DNA of 64,000 nucleotides from Larimichthys crocea (GCF_000972845.2 NC_040018.1:15039157-15103156), one strand, 5' to 3'; numbered from the stretch's first letter, positions 10,690-21,749 are shown. Notes: generated by a model from the sequence alone, not told the origin. Numbers and translations: made by a program.

Positions 10690-12258
10690 TAATCCACCAG
10701 CACCTGTCTTAGAGTTAATTTCCCAAATGGAATCGTAACAGGCGTAGACGATCAGAGTGGTGGTGTCTGGTAAGGGTACTCTGAATCTCATTTCCAATCT
10801 TAAATTCTCGCTGGAAACAAGGGACAGAGCATCGTTGTTTGAGATTAAACACAAACAGAGAGTATCCGTCGTTAAATTCTTCACAGTTGATGCTCAGAGG
10901 TAGATCTTTCAGGTGTCTTCCCGTGGCCAGCGCCGGTCCTGGCCACATTTGCGCCCTGGGCGAACCCCCCCCCCCCCCGAGGCGAACTTTTTCTCGTGCG
11001 CCCTCACAGCCGCCGGTGCGCCCCTGGATGCGCCGTGAGCCCTGATCAGTCTGTTTGCCGCCCCCCTCTGCCTTGTCTACCTCCCGGTCCCCGGGGGCGC
11101 CCGCTCCACTAACTTGATGAAAATATAGAAAATTCGCGAGGTTTTTTTCTTTTTCGGGCGCTCGTGCGCCCCTCACGGAGACTGCGCCCTGGGCGGCCGC
11201 CCACATTGCCCATAGCTAAGACCGGCCCTGCCCGTGGCGATAAACATGTTGTAAAACTCTCTGACTGAACTGCCTTGACCGGAACCTGTCTGCCATCCTG
11301 ACAGAGGGCCAGATATTCTACGTCGTCGTGGGCAAAATTGAAGGACGACAGGTCTCTTCTTCCTGTGAAAGCTTCATGGTGTACCATACCCAGCACCACG
11401 TATTTGGGCATAGCACCCAGAAAGAGGTTCTCCTGGTTACATATTCTGGAATTCTCAGGTATGGAGTAGGTTTACATTGACGCGCGACAGGGGGTACAGC
11501 GCATTACCCCTCAGCAGAGCTGCTGTGTGACCCAGACGGATCGCGGGGGAGACTGTCACTTTTTTAACAAACAGCGAGGCGCCTAGTATTCTCAGGCGGA
11601 AATCAGAAGCGCGAGCTCCCATGAGGCAAAAGGCATCGTTGGCTCGGGTCAGCTTGATTCTTATGTCCACCGAATTCAGAAGGAGTCTCTCACAGAAAAA
11701 AAGGCCCTGTGGAGGGAGCCAAACAGGTGTACTTCCTGGAAATTGGCGGAGAAGGCTGCTCGAGAGTTAAGTCCGCAGTTAGGACCGTTGTTGGTCACAG
11801 CAGAGTCCATTGCTCCAGCTGTGTCTTTGTAAAAAAGAGCCACGCTGAATTGACTCTTGAGTGTATCTTCAGAGTAATTGAGTAGGGTTTCGATCATGGC
11901 TCTGTACGGGTGTGTAGCGCTAGACTGTGAAATTAATCTATCCCCCAGTATAACGTTGCACTGACTGAAAATTGTATTCAGAGGGTAATTGATCAGGCCC
12001 ACATTGGGGTCATTCGCCAGGTCTGTACCGTCACCGTGGTAATTTTCAGGCAGAGATGCGGCAAGGTATCGTTCAAATCCAAATACTTTTCACCATCTCC
12101 GGGAATAAAGAACTCAATGTGGCCCCGTTGGTGATGGCCGATAGAGGAAGAATTTCAGTGTAGACCTTATCTTCGATAGACAGCTGCGTCATGGGGGCTG
12201 AAAATAAATCCAGCTCCGCCAGGGTGCACTCGGGTGATTTTTGGTGTAAAAGAGCCAT
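10690..12258 (-). pseudogene. Polinton major capsid protein (double jelly-roll), interrupted by a MITE
   Basis: The hexon-like capsid gene reads leftwards from ATG at 12258. Family landmarks are SPECTLAELDLFS near the start, a middle part around 12000-11680 (LINYPLNTIFSQCNVILGDR), DIRIKLTRANDAFCLM near 11640, KYVVLGMVHHEAFTG near 11400 and the C-terminal LEMRFRVPLP...VYACYDSIWEI near 10790-10700. Frameshifts occur near 12080, 11680, 11450 and 10830, and a 303-bp MITE splits it at 10928-11230. Family assignment rests on remembered Polinton/adintovirus capsids and the gene order; the two jelly rolls cannot be modelled here. Confidence 0.8.
10928..11230. mobile_element. hAT-type MITE inserted in the capsid gene
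   Basis: A GC-rich insert of 303 bp is flanked by a perfect 8-bp target duplication CCCGTGGC (10920-10927 and 11231-11238). Its ends form inverted repeats: left CAGCGCCGGTCCTGGC, right end reverse-complemented CAGGGCCGGTCTTAGC. An 8-bp duplication and CAG-starting termini are hallmarks of hAT elements. It contains a run of C at about 10966-10978 and has no coding capacity. Confidence 0.9.
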
Positions 12259-12608
12259 ATTGCTTTTGCTGTTGTTGTTGAAATTTCTTTTCTTCTTCTT
12301 GTATTATTTAGGTCTAAACCGACTGATTTTTTCCTTTTATGACTCACACGTTTATTAGGGAGCGAAAAAACACGATCCCCCTGCGGCCTCCTCCTTTGTC
12401 TACGCGATAAAACCACAATCCCTCCGGATCCCTCCTGATTCTGTCGATTGGTCATACTCCCCACCGCAGTTTTTATCACATCAGAGGCGATGGCAAAGTC
12501 TTTTTTCACCAGAGGAGAGACAAAACGAAACAATCTCGAGAAGATGGAGCCTATACCCCGACCGTACATGACCGGTGCTCCATAAAAACCGGGTAAAGCA
12601 TCTCCCAC
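12250..12608 (-). pseudogene. Polinton small basic core-like protein (pX-like)
   Basis: A short ORF starts at 12608 with MGDALPGFYGAPVMYGRGIG, followed by SIFSRLFRFVSPLVKK and an Arg/Lys-rich tail (RRQRRRPQGD, SHKRKK). Polintons and adintoviruses carry such a glycine-rich then basic small protein just upstream of the capsid gene, compared with adenoviral pX/core proteins. The true C-terminus is uncertain, because the frame runs into antisense of the next start near 12250. Assignment is by position and composition. Confidence 0.65.
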
Positions 12609-12683
12609 TTGACTTTCATAATAGTTTATGAAGCGATGAGGATCCTCTCTCAGATGTACCTGTTCTATATTTTTTATTTATTT

Positions 12684-13496
12684 TTATACAGGATGCTGAG
12701 CCGCGGCTGGTTTAAAGTGAAGTTTCAAAATAGCCTTCCCGTAGACAAAGTCCACACACCGGTTGCGATCCGTTTTAATCTCTATATGAATCGTTTTAAT
12801 GTAACTTTTAGACACGCGCACGTAATGCACCGTATTGTACCTGAGACTCAGCACGTCTCCAAAACCACCTTTAACGTTCACCACGCTTAGCAAAGGCGAG
12901 TAGCTGTCACCGATCTGTTGATACTGAATGATGTCTGTATAAACAAAGAGGTTATAAATACCTCTTTTGAGATCGCACGGGTAGGTAGCCGAACGGAGAG
13001 AGAGGGTCCACCACTCACCCGGTTTAAGACCGAGCATGTAGGCCAAGGGGGCTTGCGCTCAGATTTTGTACTGACCGCTGCCTTTGAAATCGATGCACTT
13101 GGTCACATTGTTGTAAACAGAGTCGGCTGTGGGGTCATATCTTATGAGTTTCAGTACGAGATGATCCAGGAGGTCTTTCAGCTTGTCATAATATCCTCCC
13201 CGACTAAACTTTTGAATTATGAGTAGCTCTCCAGGCTTTGTATGATTAGGATAATCTTCCCCCGCCGGAATTACAGGTTCATCCGAGTTTTCCATTAGTT
13301 CGATATAAGCGTTATCCCGAAGTAAAGTATACCACGTGTGAGGATAAATGATTTTGCACAGACCCACCACCCATTCTCCATTCAGTTCGATAGACTTGGA
13401 TAAGTCTACCGTATAATTTGAGCTGGTGTTATTTTTAAACACATCTTTACTAGCGTTGGAAGGTAAGGTGACGTAAAATCCTGTGTCTGTCGCCAT
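12684..13496 (-). pseudogene. Polinton penton-like minor capsid protein with one in-frame stop
   Basis: This is the single jelly-roll vertex protein of Polintons. It starts at ATG 13496 with FYVTLPSNASKDVF and continues SIELNGEWVVGLCKIIYPHT, the typical N-terminal block of this family. A TGA at 13059-13061 interrupts the frame, which then continues in the same phase through GLKPGEWWTL to a stop at 12684. Apart from this one stop, about 270 codons are readable. It lies directly upstream of the core-like gene on the same strand. Confidence 0.8.
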
Positions 13497-13539
13497 ATCC
13501 GACGGTATGATCGGTCCGGGGTCGTTGAGCGTGGCTCCG

Positions 13540-13680
13540 AGGCCTTGACCCAGCTATTGAATTTGCCGGGCCAGTTTTTCCAACGCACCAAACCTGTTTT
13601 TCACCCTTAACAGTACGTCGTTTCAATATTTCTTCTACGTGATACGTCTTGTCTTTAGACATTTTTACTTTTTGCAACCA
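13540..13680 (-). pseudogene. Polinton integrase C-terminal chromo-like domain, stub
   Basis: Two overlapping minus frames together show a chromo/SH3-like tail: KDKTYHVEEILKRRTVKG near 13660-13610, then after a frameshift VRWKNWPGKFNSWV near 13585-13545. Polinton integrases end with exactly this kind of module. The zinc-binding and DDE core that should lie to the right (upstream) is absent; a TG microsatellite begins at 13693. Hence only the last 50 or so codons of the integrase survive. Confidence 0.7.
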
Positions 13681-13692
13681 AGTCTTCCTTGG

Positions 13693-13718
13693 GTGTGTGT
13701 GTGTGTGTGTGTGTGTGA
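13693..13718. repeat. (TG)n microsatellite
   Basis: Pure TG repeat immediately right of the integrase stub, followed by a CTAG repeat (GACTAGCTAGCTAGC). Confidence 0.9.
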
Positions 13719-13754
13719 CTAGCTAGCTAGCTACCAAACGTTCTGCTGTGTTTT

Positions 13755-13860
13755 CTTTTAGATATACTTTGAGTCAAGTTCTTGATTTGTTGGATCAAGA
13801 TGAGTTCCCAGACAAGGCATGCAGCATTGCAATCATCCCTCAAAATGAAAAAGAGGCTGT
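13755..13860 (+). pseudogene. piggyBac-like N-terminal fragment
   Basis: The + strand reads YTLSQVLDLLDQDEFPDKAC followed by SIAIIPQNEKEAV, resembling the acidic N-terminal segment of fish piggyBac-derived proteins that precedes the DDE domain. TTTTCTTTTAG just before it looks like a splice acceptor. No downstream transposase is present on this strand, so this is an orphan fragment. It is opposite in orientation to the copy at 4.7-6.4 kb, so it is not simply that copy's missing exon unless an inversion occurred. Confidence 0.5.
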
Positions 13861-13878
13861 ATTTGTACATTGTATCTA

Positions 13879-14020
13879 TGCTAATACACATAGGCTAACT
13901 GTTCTACACACACACAGAAACACACGCACGTGTTCCTGTGTGTGTGTCTGTGTGTAAAATTAGGTAGAAAGTTAGGTAGCAGCAGAAAGTAAGGTAGAAC
14001 AGTTGGCCTATGTGTATTAG
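13879..14020. repeat. Inverted repeat of about 27 bp with CA/GT loop
   Basis: CTAATACACATAGGCTAACT (13879 on) is mirrored by AGTTGGCCTATGTGTATTAG (ending about 14020). The arms extend into GTTCTAC/GTAGAAC. The 90-base loop holds CA and GT microsatellite runs that can also pair. Confidence 0.75.
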
Positions 14021-14029
14021 CATGTAGAT

Positions 14030-14448
14030 AAAATGGGTTATGCCACCGGTCACTATTGTTGCTGATGACATGTTTGTGAGTTCTATGACCACATTAAACA
14101 AAGTTGAGTAATTGCAAATGCATATATCAATACTATACACCCTAAACATGATGTGTACCAAAAATCTATGTCCTATCTTTATGTTAGCATACTTTATTAA
14201 CCTTTTCTGTGGGAGCTTTCTTGCTGCCATCCTATTCTCTTGCCGCAAACAGGAAGTAAACAGCTCTGGTCATGTGACAATTTACAGTAAACATGCGACA
14301 CTGCACATATTTCATTGAGACCCTTTATTATTTCAATATCTGCTGGAAGTGCATTGATAGATTATTGAGTAACATTTTTATGGCCTTAGAAATGAAAAAA
14401 AATTTTTTTTACGGTCACTATTGTGACCGGTGGGATTAAATGGGTTAA
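14030..14448. mobile_element. piggyBac-type non-autonomous element (terminus at TTAA)
   Basis: The right end reads ACGGTCACTATTGTGACCGG then TGGGATTAAATGGG, abutting TTAA at 14445-14448, the piggyBac target. A related motif, CCACCGGTCACTATTGT, occurs at about 14044. The inner motif CGGTCACTATTGTGACCG is palindromic. The left terminus is not clean, so the length is a guess. Confidence 0.45.
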
Positions 14449-14679
14449 GATACAATGTGTAAGTTAGATCACACTCACATCACACATGCATCAGTTACCC
14501 AATTAAAATGACCATGATGCACATTTTAATAACATTTGTTAACATCCTATAAACTAAGCATAACATACTACAAATTATTTAAAAAGCTATATCACATATA
14601 GCTTACCAAATGACACCTCACTAACTGGAGGACATTCTCCAGCGTTACAGTGATAAAACAATTAGCAGAATTGCTCATG

Positions 14680-15035
14680 TTCGTAGTGTTATAATAATGT
14701 ATAAGTTGAGGAAGTTCAGAACAGAACAAGGGTCGGCGACAGGTGAGGGGGGTGTCCTTTAGACCAAGGGATATTCTGCTGACTACTGATTAGAGAACTG
14801 AGAAAGACGTTATGATGCCATCTGTATCTATGGGGAGGTGTCCAAGGCAACCCATTTTAGAGTGTATAAGAACTAGTTGTTAAGGCTCTTCTAGGAGCCT
14901 TTTTCTCTGTAACCCCTAATGTGTGTTGCACTGTTAAACGCTCCTTCTTGTACAAGAATAATAAATTCAACTTAAACTTTGATACTTCGAATCCAGTCTT
15001 CCTTATTGAAGGGTCACCCATCCCAAAACACCTTG
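14680..15035 (+). mobile_element. Possible solo LTR
   Basis: About 350 bp with LTR-like layout: a TG start near 14680, TATA-like GTGTATAAGAAC near 14860, AATAAA at 14960-14965, and a T/C-rich segment then ACCCATCCC before the end. No gag/pol, primer-binding site or matching target duplication was found, so the boundaries and class are unsure. Confidence 0.35.
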
Positions 15036-15229
15036 TTCCTGTACACTTCTTATCAGCAGTTGCCAACTGACACATTTCATGTTGAATCCATCACAGAGTG
15101 AAAACCAAATAAAAAAGTAAAAAAAAAAAAGACACAATGTTGATTGTATGTTCACTGGCTGAGTTGCAGTCATTTCTAGACTGAGCAACTTCTACCTTTG
15201 TTAATGTGTATGAGGCATTTCTGCTGTTT

Positions 15230-15300
15230 CTGACTAGTTCTGTCCCACTTGCATAGCCTCTTTTTTTTATCTGTATTAAAACTTTGAGGGACACATTGGG
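15230..15300 (-). pseudogene. Short piggyBac-like transposase fragment
   Basis: The minus frame reads LIQIKKRGYASGTELVRNS, close to MDEMTKRGYASSGTMRQN of the transposase at 4.7-6.4 kb. The match is a few dozen residues only, so this is a tentative relic. Confidence 0.3.
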
Positions 15301-15689
15301 ACGGACAGTTGGACTGGTTGTAGTGGGACCACTGACAGTATAAAGAATGGACAATGCATGTTGGACGTCACCCATACGTTTCTGGGGCTAATCTAAAAAT
15401 CAGCGGACCTGAGGCGGGCTGAATGATACCTGGGTGCTCAAACAAGCCATCTGTAATGGCACCTACCTGTCAATAAAAGCAGCCACACTGTTAATTCTGC
15501 ATAACTTTAATCCTTAATATAATTTCAACAGGTGAGTTATATAAAACTTTAGACTCAGTACCATTGCCATGAATGGGGAAATTAATTATTGCATCCTCTG
15601 TTGTGTCCAGACCTAGTGTTTAATTGCCAGAGTTTTGTCTTCTGGTTCAATTCAGTGTGGCCAACTTCAGTATATTAATATTTTAATAT

Positions 15690-15838
15690 TTTTAGGTTTA
15701 ATCTTTACTGCTTGTTTGTTATTGTTGTTTGTTAGTGCTGCTGCCTTTCTTGGCCAGGTCACCTTTATGAAAGAGGTCTTGATCTCAATGGGGTTTTTTT
15801 TTCTGGTTAAATAAAGATTTTAATAATAATAATTTAAA
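15690..15838 (+). mobile_element. 3' tail of an L2/CR1-group LINE or derived SINE
   Basis: The run CTTGGCCAGGTCACC...GAAAGAGGTCTTGATCTC and then TGGTTAAATAAAGATTTTAA followed by AATAAT repeats matches a very common teleost retroposon 3' end. No coding part is present. Confidence 0.6.
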
Positions 15839-15839
15839 A

Positions 15840-18000
15840 GATAACCATAAAAACCCAATTCTAACCCTGAATGATTCTCTTGTTCTCTTGAACAGCACAA
15901 ATCAAATCATACATGAAAGGGAGTAGGAGAAAGATAACACCTCTTCTCCGCTACTTGTCAGGTAATTCAGAGATGGCTGTGAGGGCTGGACTATAATTAA
16001 TATATCATGCTAAAACGTTTGTTTAACAAGAGGTTTACATTCAAAAGAAAAAAGAAAACCATCAACCAACTGTCTACACTTAACCTTAAGTCCTGCCCTT
16101 GTGTTGGGATACGGTAGGCAACATTGTTAAGTGACACTGATATGTCTGATCTTGGCGACAGCGTGGGTGTGTAGTGTCATGGAAAGGTTGCACTTTGATA
16201 CTCATCTCTGTGCAAACACATCTTTGTCTAGAGGTTGTCAGAGTTGTGCTAGGTGGTTACTGAAATTGTTCTTGAGCTGATACATAAGCTTTTTTAACAT
16301 TTAATCAACCACAATATATTTATTTAACATTGATTATTATTAGCACAGACAATCTTTTTCATATTACAGGGATTTCACACCTCCACCGATGTCAGATTAA
16401 TACCCACAAAGAATACAAAGAGGAAATCCATACAGAGATGCTGAATTAATTAAATAAAGTTTATTTTATGAATTAAATATAAAAAGATTATTTTCTTGAG
16501 ATCCTGAAACAAATAAGTTCAGTATATTAATAACTGTTAAGTGGACAGATTTAGTGTTTCTTTTAAGCTGAACATATCAGTGTCAGCAAGTGTCAAAGCA
16601 CAAGTCGGAATGTTGGATTATGCAATGATCCCATGTTTAATTAGTAAGTGATATGTCACACACAGCCAACAAGACCTCAAAGTCGACTAGCCTTCTTTTC
16701 TAAGAAAAGAAACACCTATCAAGAAGAGGGTGTGGTACAGTTGAAGGTATGACTGTCATACACAAAGTGTTTGTTATTGAAACCACCCACCGGTCGAGCG
16801 TGTTCTGTGACTTTCAGTTGTCACCTGAGTGTCCCATGATGTTGAAGACTGCATTTATCTTAATTTAACTCTGAAGTGACAGAACATAAATCTGAGGCTT
16901 TGCATGAAGTGTAGACAGCTCTGCAGTTCCTGCTGTTTCCTGCAGTTTGACAAATTGATAAATTCATGGGTTGATTAGGAAAGCAATTCAACCCCAATTC
17001 ATATTTAATTTGTGTTTCATTCTAGATACAGACCCGATTTTTATTATACCTATGTATATATAATTGATCTTAATATTGTACACTATATGTTTTTCAGAGG
17101 TTGCTGTACATGTGATGTGTTGATGACGTACTATGCAAATGTAAAGTTAACAATGTATGCGGCTGATTGTTTGCAGACTCTGTTTGACAGTTTTTCCTGT
17201 AAAACGTTATTCAAAGTAGCTCAGGGAACATACTTAGAATGATAATTCACTTCACTTGCAAACAGCACAAATCCATTTATGGATTTAAAACAGTGTTTTC
17301 ATTTTATTTTAATTCACTCCTCATTTGCTTATTGCTTGCACGTACTTCTGTTCATGTGCAATGTAACAATAGGTGTAAAATCACTGAGTAAATAACGATC
17401 ACTGGAATAATGAAAGAAAGTTCCTGCATTGAAAAACACAACAATAAATTCATTATTTAAATTAGAATTTTTTTTTTTAATTAAAACTTTCTTATTGTGC
17501 CTTAACAGGATAAATTAATAATTGAATTTCAAAAATTAAATAGCAAAACTTATACTGAAAATATCATTTGTTTTCTGCCTTAACATTTTGACTTTCAATT
17601 TTGCCATCCGAACAGCACCAGTAGCTCTGGTAGGCTGCAACTATGTTACTCCCATCAAATGTTTGCAGGAACAAATGAGTATGTTTTAATGGGTGTGTGG
17701 ATATAAATAACTCCAAACACAAAAATGAACAAAATAAAATGATGCATGTCTTCATTTTGATTAATTTTCTAGGTGAACAACACACGATTTCAATGAAAAA
17801 CAACACAACAAGCTGCTAAAGAATATATACATGAATGCAATATTGTAATTTTGTATTGACTGTGTACCATAAAACTTAAAATGTGCTTGGGAGAATGATG
17901 TGAGATTAGAAATACAACAGAGGACCAATGGGAGATGCCTTGAATACATTCTGCTTCAGTATGCAATATGGGCAAATACAGTTCAAGGTACACTGTGTAC
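15840..18000. other. Unannotated non-coding sequence
   Basis: AT-rich sequence with no supported gene. The open frames here are short, without homology that I recognise. Confidence 0.5.
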
Positions 18001-18009
18001 ATTATTTCA

Positions 18010-18330
18010 AAAAAGACTGTAGATCTAGGGACAGATTTAGGTTGGTTCCCGACCCCCTTGAAAACATGATTAGGTTCTGTCCTAAATTATCTAATTACTG
18101 GAAATATATTTTCTGAACTCCATCAAATGTTTTTAGGCTGGTGAACCCGCGCCTGAGTAGAGATGTCATTCAACACTTAAAACTAGAGAAACTCTGGTTT
18201 ATACATTATGTTTTGGCTGACAGAATGCCAGGACTATGCTTAATCTAAGCTTTAAATTCTCTCATATAGTATGTACATCGTTGTTATTGTTTTTGGACAT
18301 GCTGCATCAATAAAGCCTTTTCACTTTATT
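18010..18330 (+). mobile_element. 3' end of an L1/Tx1-type LINE (relic)
   Basis: The + frame reads FCPKLSNYWKYIF then, after a stop, LVNPRLSRDV. This resembles the C-terminal segment of L1/Tx1 ORF2 (compare LCSKLYTYWKNFH in the copy near 3870). The sequence ends with AATAAAGCC at about 18310. It is short and internally deleted. Confidence 0.45.
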
Positions 18331-18404
18331 GAAGTCTTAAGCAACCTGAACGTTTCCCCTTTTTAAAAAAAATGTAGTTGTTTAAAAATTGTTAAGTAGA
18401 ATGT

Positions 18405-18620
18405 GTTTTTTACATTTACATTACATTTGGTAATTTAGCTGATCTTTTAGCTGGTGCTTATATCCAAAGTGACTTACATAAAAGGGATACAATCAAGGGA
18501 CAGTGTGACTAGGACATGTTAGTGCAGCAAATACTGTGACAGTTGTAGAGGGATAGATTTATTATTTACTCTCTGAAGAGCTGGGTCTTCAGGATTTTTT
18601 TAAAGGTAGTTGGTCATCAG
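18405..18620. repeat. Common teleost dispersed repeat
   Basis: TTTACATTACATTTGGTAAT, CCAAAGTGACTTACATAAA and GAGCTGGGTCTTCAGG are successive landmarks of a very abundant fish non-autonomous repeat. It has no coding capacity. Confidence 0.6.
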
Positions 18621-20020
18621 TCATGACCCCTAAGTTACTACTTAAACCTGGTGTCACATGGTAGACCATGTGAGAGACAAATATGCTGTTTGCCAAAGCC
18701 TGTTTCCTCTGAAGGTCATGACACTGTGGCTGGGTAATTATCAGTGTCACATCATCTTCAGAGTGTGTTGTAGTTCTCTGTTACTAATAAAACATCTGAC
18801 TGCCTGTCACTCCCATATCTTTATGGCATCTGACTGCATCTGTTACACACCTGCCCAGTTCCTCTCTGCTTAGTCACACTCCTCAGACTGCTCCTTGACA
18901 AATGCATTAATGAACAGACAGCTTGATTGACATTTTTATTGTCCTTAACGTGACATGGTATTATTTTTTCATTATATGATCATCATATCAAGAGCAGTTT
19001 CACACGGCTCACACATCAATCATCAGTCGGACTGAATATCAGATAATGATGGTGTAACTGAGATTATTGATGGTGTATAATGTTCTCAACAAAAACAAGT
19101 GCACAGTTCTGAAAAAAGGAAGCAATTATATGCTGCTTTTAACGCTGGTGTTGGTTTCACATTAGTTTTAGTCATCAACAACTTCCAAAGTCCTGTCCTT
19201 ACAAAGACAATGCTGCGGCAAATAAAAAGGGAAACACTATTGTTTTTTGAATAGCTGCGGTACAGCAATGTGTGTCTCACTTACCTGTAGACAGACAGGA
19301 GGTCATAATATCTCCAGAGGCATCATTCCTGGGCTCTGCACACCTAAGGCAAAGCATGCCGCACAACATGTGATAGAGAACATTGCTAGAATGCTTTCGA
19401 CAGATAAGATCTGAAACCGGCATATAATCCTTCTGTCACATGCTCAACCACTCTGTCACTGCATCATTTCATCATCGATATAAAAAAACTTTTTTTTTTT
19501 ATGTAGACAAAATGTCATGTTGTATTTTCTGCAGCATTCATTTAGAATTTCTGTTTAGACAAATATTCCCCAAAGGCAGAACCCCTTTTTTTTACCGAGG
19601 GGTGATTCAACAGGGCGGATGCTTCTTGTGACAGCACTTTAAAAACAGTCTTGTGATTGAGCAACAATCACGCCTCTCCATGTGATCCTGCCACCGTCAA
19701 TTTGCCAATGACTGTTGATGATGATTCTTCTTCTTCTTTCTTACACATTAAGAAATCATTAGTACACATAGTACACACTATTATGCAGTTAGTATGTAAC
19801 TTTTGATGGAAAACACATTATTTAAACACTTTAGCAGGAGTTTCTATGATGGCCACATTTATATCAGTTATATGGGCATTTATAGTGAATTATAATACAT
19901 TCATAATGCTTTATGACTACCCTATTAAACACACATAATGCTTCCTTCAATGCTTACATCATAAAACAGATGCTTTCGGTAGAGGCGTGGTCCAGCTCCT
20001 GAAACTCTGCTTTAAGCTTC
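18620..20020. other. Unannotated non-coding sequence
   Basis: No supported gene or recognised repeat; low-complexity TTC run at about 19727-19740. Confidence 0.4.
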
Positions 20021-20024
20021 AATG

Positions 20025-20112
20025 TTTTTCTGAGATTTGCAAATCATTACATTCTGCTTTTATTTACATTTTACAGAGCGTCCCAACTTAACTGGAATTG
20101 GGGTTGTACATG
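20025..20112 (-). repeat. MITE terminus (same family as 36176-36385)
   Basis: Reverse-complemented, it starts ACAACCCCAATTCCAGTTAA and continues GTTGGGACGCTCTGTAAAAT, then AAATAAAAGCAGAATG and ATGATTTGCAAATC. This is one end of a widespread teleost element; the other end is not seen. Confidence 0.6.
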
Positions 20113-21588
20113 CTTTTGGCCTCTAGATAGGCCAATAGCAAAATTAGAAGTTTAGTTAGTAACACACATTAACATGCATCAAGAAGAAGAGCTATGTTAA
20201 CTGCAATGTCGACCGCCCTGTCGGCTTTGTGGCAAACTGTAGGGGGTCCAGACGGGGGTTGGTGATGGCTTTCAGGTGGGACAATGTAAATTATTTTAGT
20301 TTTAAGTATTTTTAGTATTTAGTTTAGTCAGTAAGTCCTGTGGTCCTTGGTTTGTTGGGGACAGGAATGATGGTAGAGGTTTTGAAGCAGGCTCGCACAT
20401 GGTATGTTTCCACTGAGGTGTTAAAAATGTCATTGTCGTTTATCATATACTGTAGATAGTTTGACTTTTGAGCACATTCTGTAATACCGTCAATAAGATA
20501 CACAATGAATTACATAATGAGTTCAAAAAAAGTTAAAGTGTTGACAATGGAATGAAAGCAGATATCATCTGGAATGTTCTTTGTGTCACAGAGATACATC
20601 AGGGTCGTGACAAATGGTGAATACTTAAACTGGAATCTCTTCTGTCAGATAATCATCAAGATTAGAAAAAGCAACCAGAAGAACAGAGAACACATGATTT
20701 GGAGGAGGACGCACACGAGCAGACATGTGATGTACCAAGTGGGTAACTATGTCTTCGCTCATTGTTCCTTGTAGAAAGACAGTGTGCTTTTATGTAAATA
20801 AAACTGATCAATTAATAAACAGTCAATTCAGACAATTTCCCATTGAGACATCACTTATTTTGAGTCATACTGATATTATTTATTCTGTCACTGACTTTTC
20901 TTGTATCCGGGAAGTGGTGGACTAATGATTATAGACCCGAAAATTATTCTTGGTGGGAAGTGAGTGACTAACACATACTTCAGTACCTCCATTTTTACCT
21001 TTGTGGAGTAGGACAGGAAACAACAGGAGGGAGAGAGATCATTGCACTTTAATTTAAGATGCACAAAGACAATCGAGATAAAATGAAAACTGTTATGTAT
21101 TACATTTTCTTCTGCAGGGCGCTAAAGGGTCCTTAAACAGGGCACTGTACCCTAGCTGCTACCGTAGAGAGGCTCACAGCAGTATAAAACCTAGAATGTA
21201 CATTTATAGTCAGTAAATCCTTTGTTAAAGGTTATAATAAAGTATAAGAAATGTATGACTATGAGCAGTTTCCTGATTCCAGAAGAACAAATCAAAAGTG
21301 CACACACCTAAATTCAGAATGTGGCAATGATATGTTAGTCTGATTTACGTGTAATCCCTCACGACACCAGTTTAATGTTTTTACAGAGCATAGAGCTGAC
21401 AATCAAAAATCATTTACCAAACAGAGCCGAGTAAACAGTTCTAAGAAGTCCTTAAGTACATTTACATGTGCTGAATCCTACAGCTGAACACCTTTATGGT
21501 GAGACCAAGGCATGATTTTTACCATGTTTTACTACATGATTAATTAATGTGGATCATTATTTATAATAATGACTAGAAGCTGAATTAT
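20113..21588. other. Unannotated non-coding sequence
   Basis: No supported gene. Confidence 0.4.
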
Positions 21589-21589
21589 G

Positions 21590-21700
21590 GGGTGGTGTTT
21601 AACTCAGTCGGTACAGCAGCCACATGTACAAAGGCTCAGTCCTTGCTGCGGAAGTCCAGGTTTTGAATCCGAACTGTGGCTCTTTCCTGCATGTCATTCC

Positions 21701-21749
<49 letters not shown>

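Larger units (their letters stand above)
6900..13690. mobile_element. Decayed Polinton/Maverick (adintovirus-like) element
   Basis: Most of the diagnostic gene set of a Polinton, a virus-like dsDNA transposon, lies here in two converging blocks. On + are protein-primed DNA polymerase B (about 7031-9745) and an A32-type packaging ATPase (9761 to about 10160). On - are an adenain-like protease, a major capsid protein, a small core-like protein, a penton-like minor capsid protein and the C-terminus of a retrovirus-like integrase. Most of the integrase and both terminal inverted repeats are missing, there is a deletion between ATPase and protease, and nearly every gene has stops or frameshifts. 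It is an old endogenous copy, not a functional virus or transposon. Confidence 0.9.

Noticed and set aside
10715..11206. 163-codon minus open frame with GC-rich Arg/Gly/Pro translation
   Set aside because: It crosses the MITE inserted in the capsid gene; most of its translation is MITE sequence.
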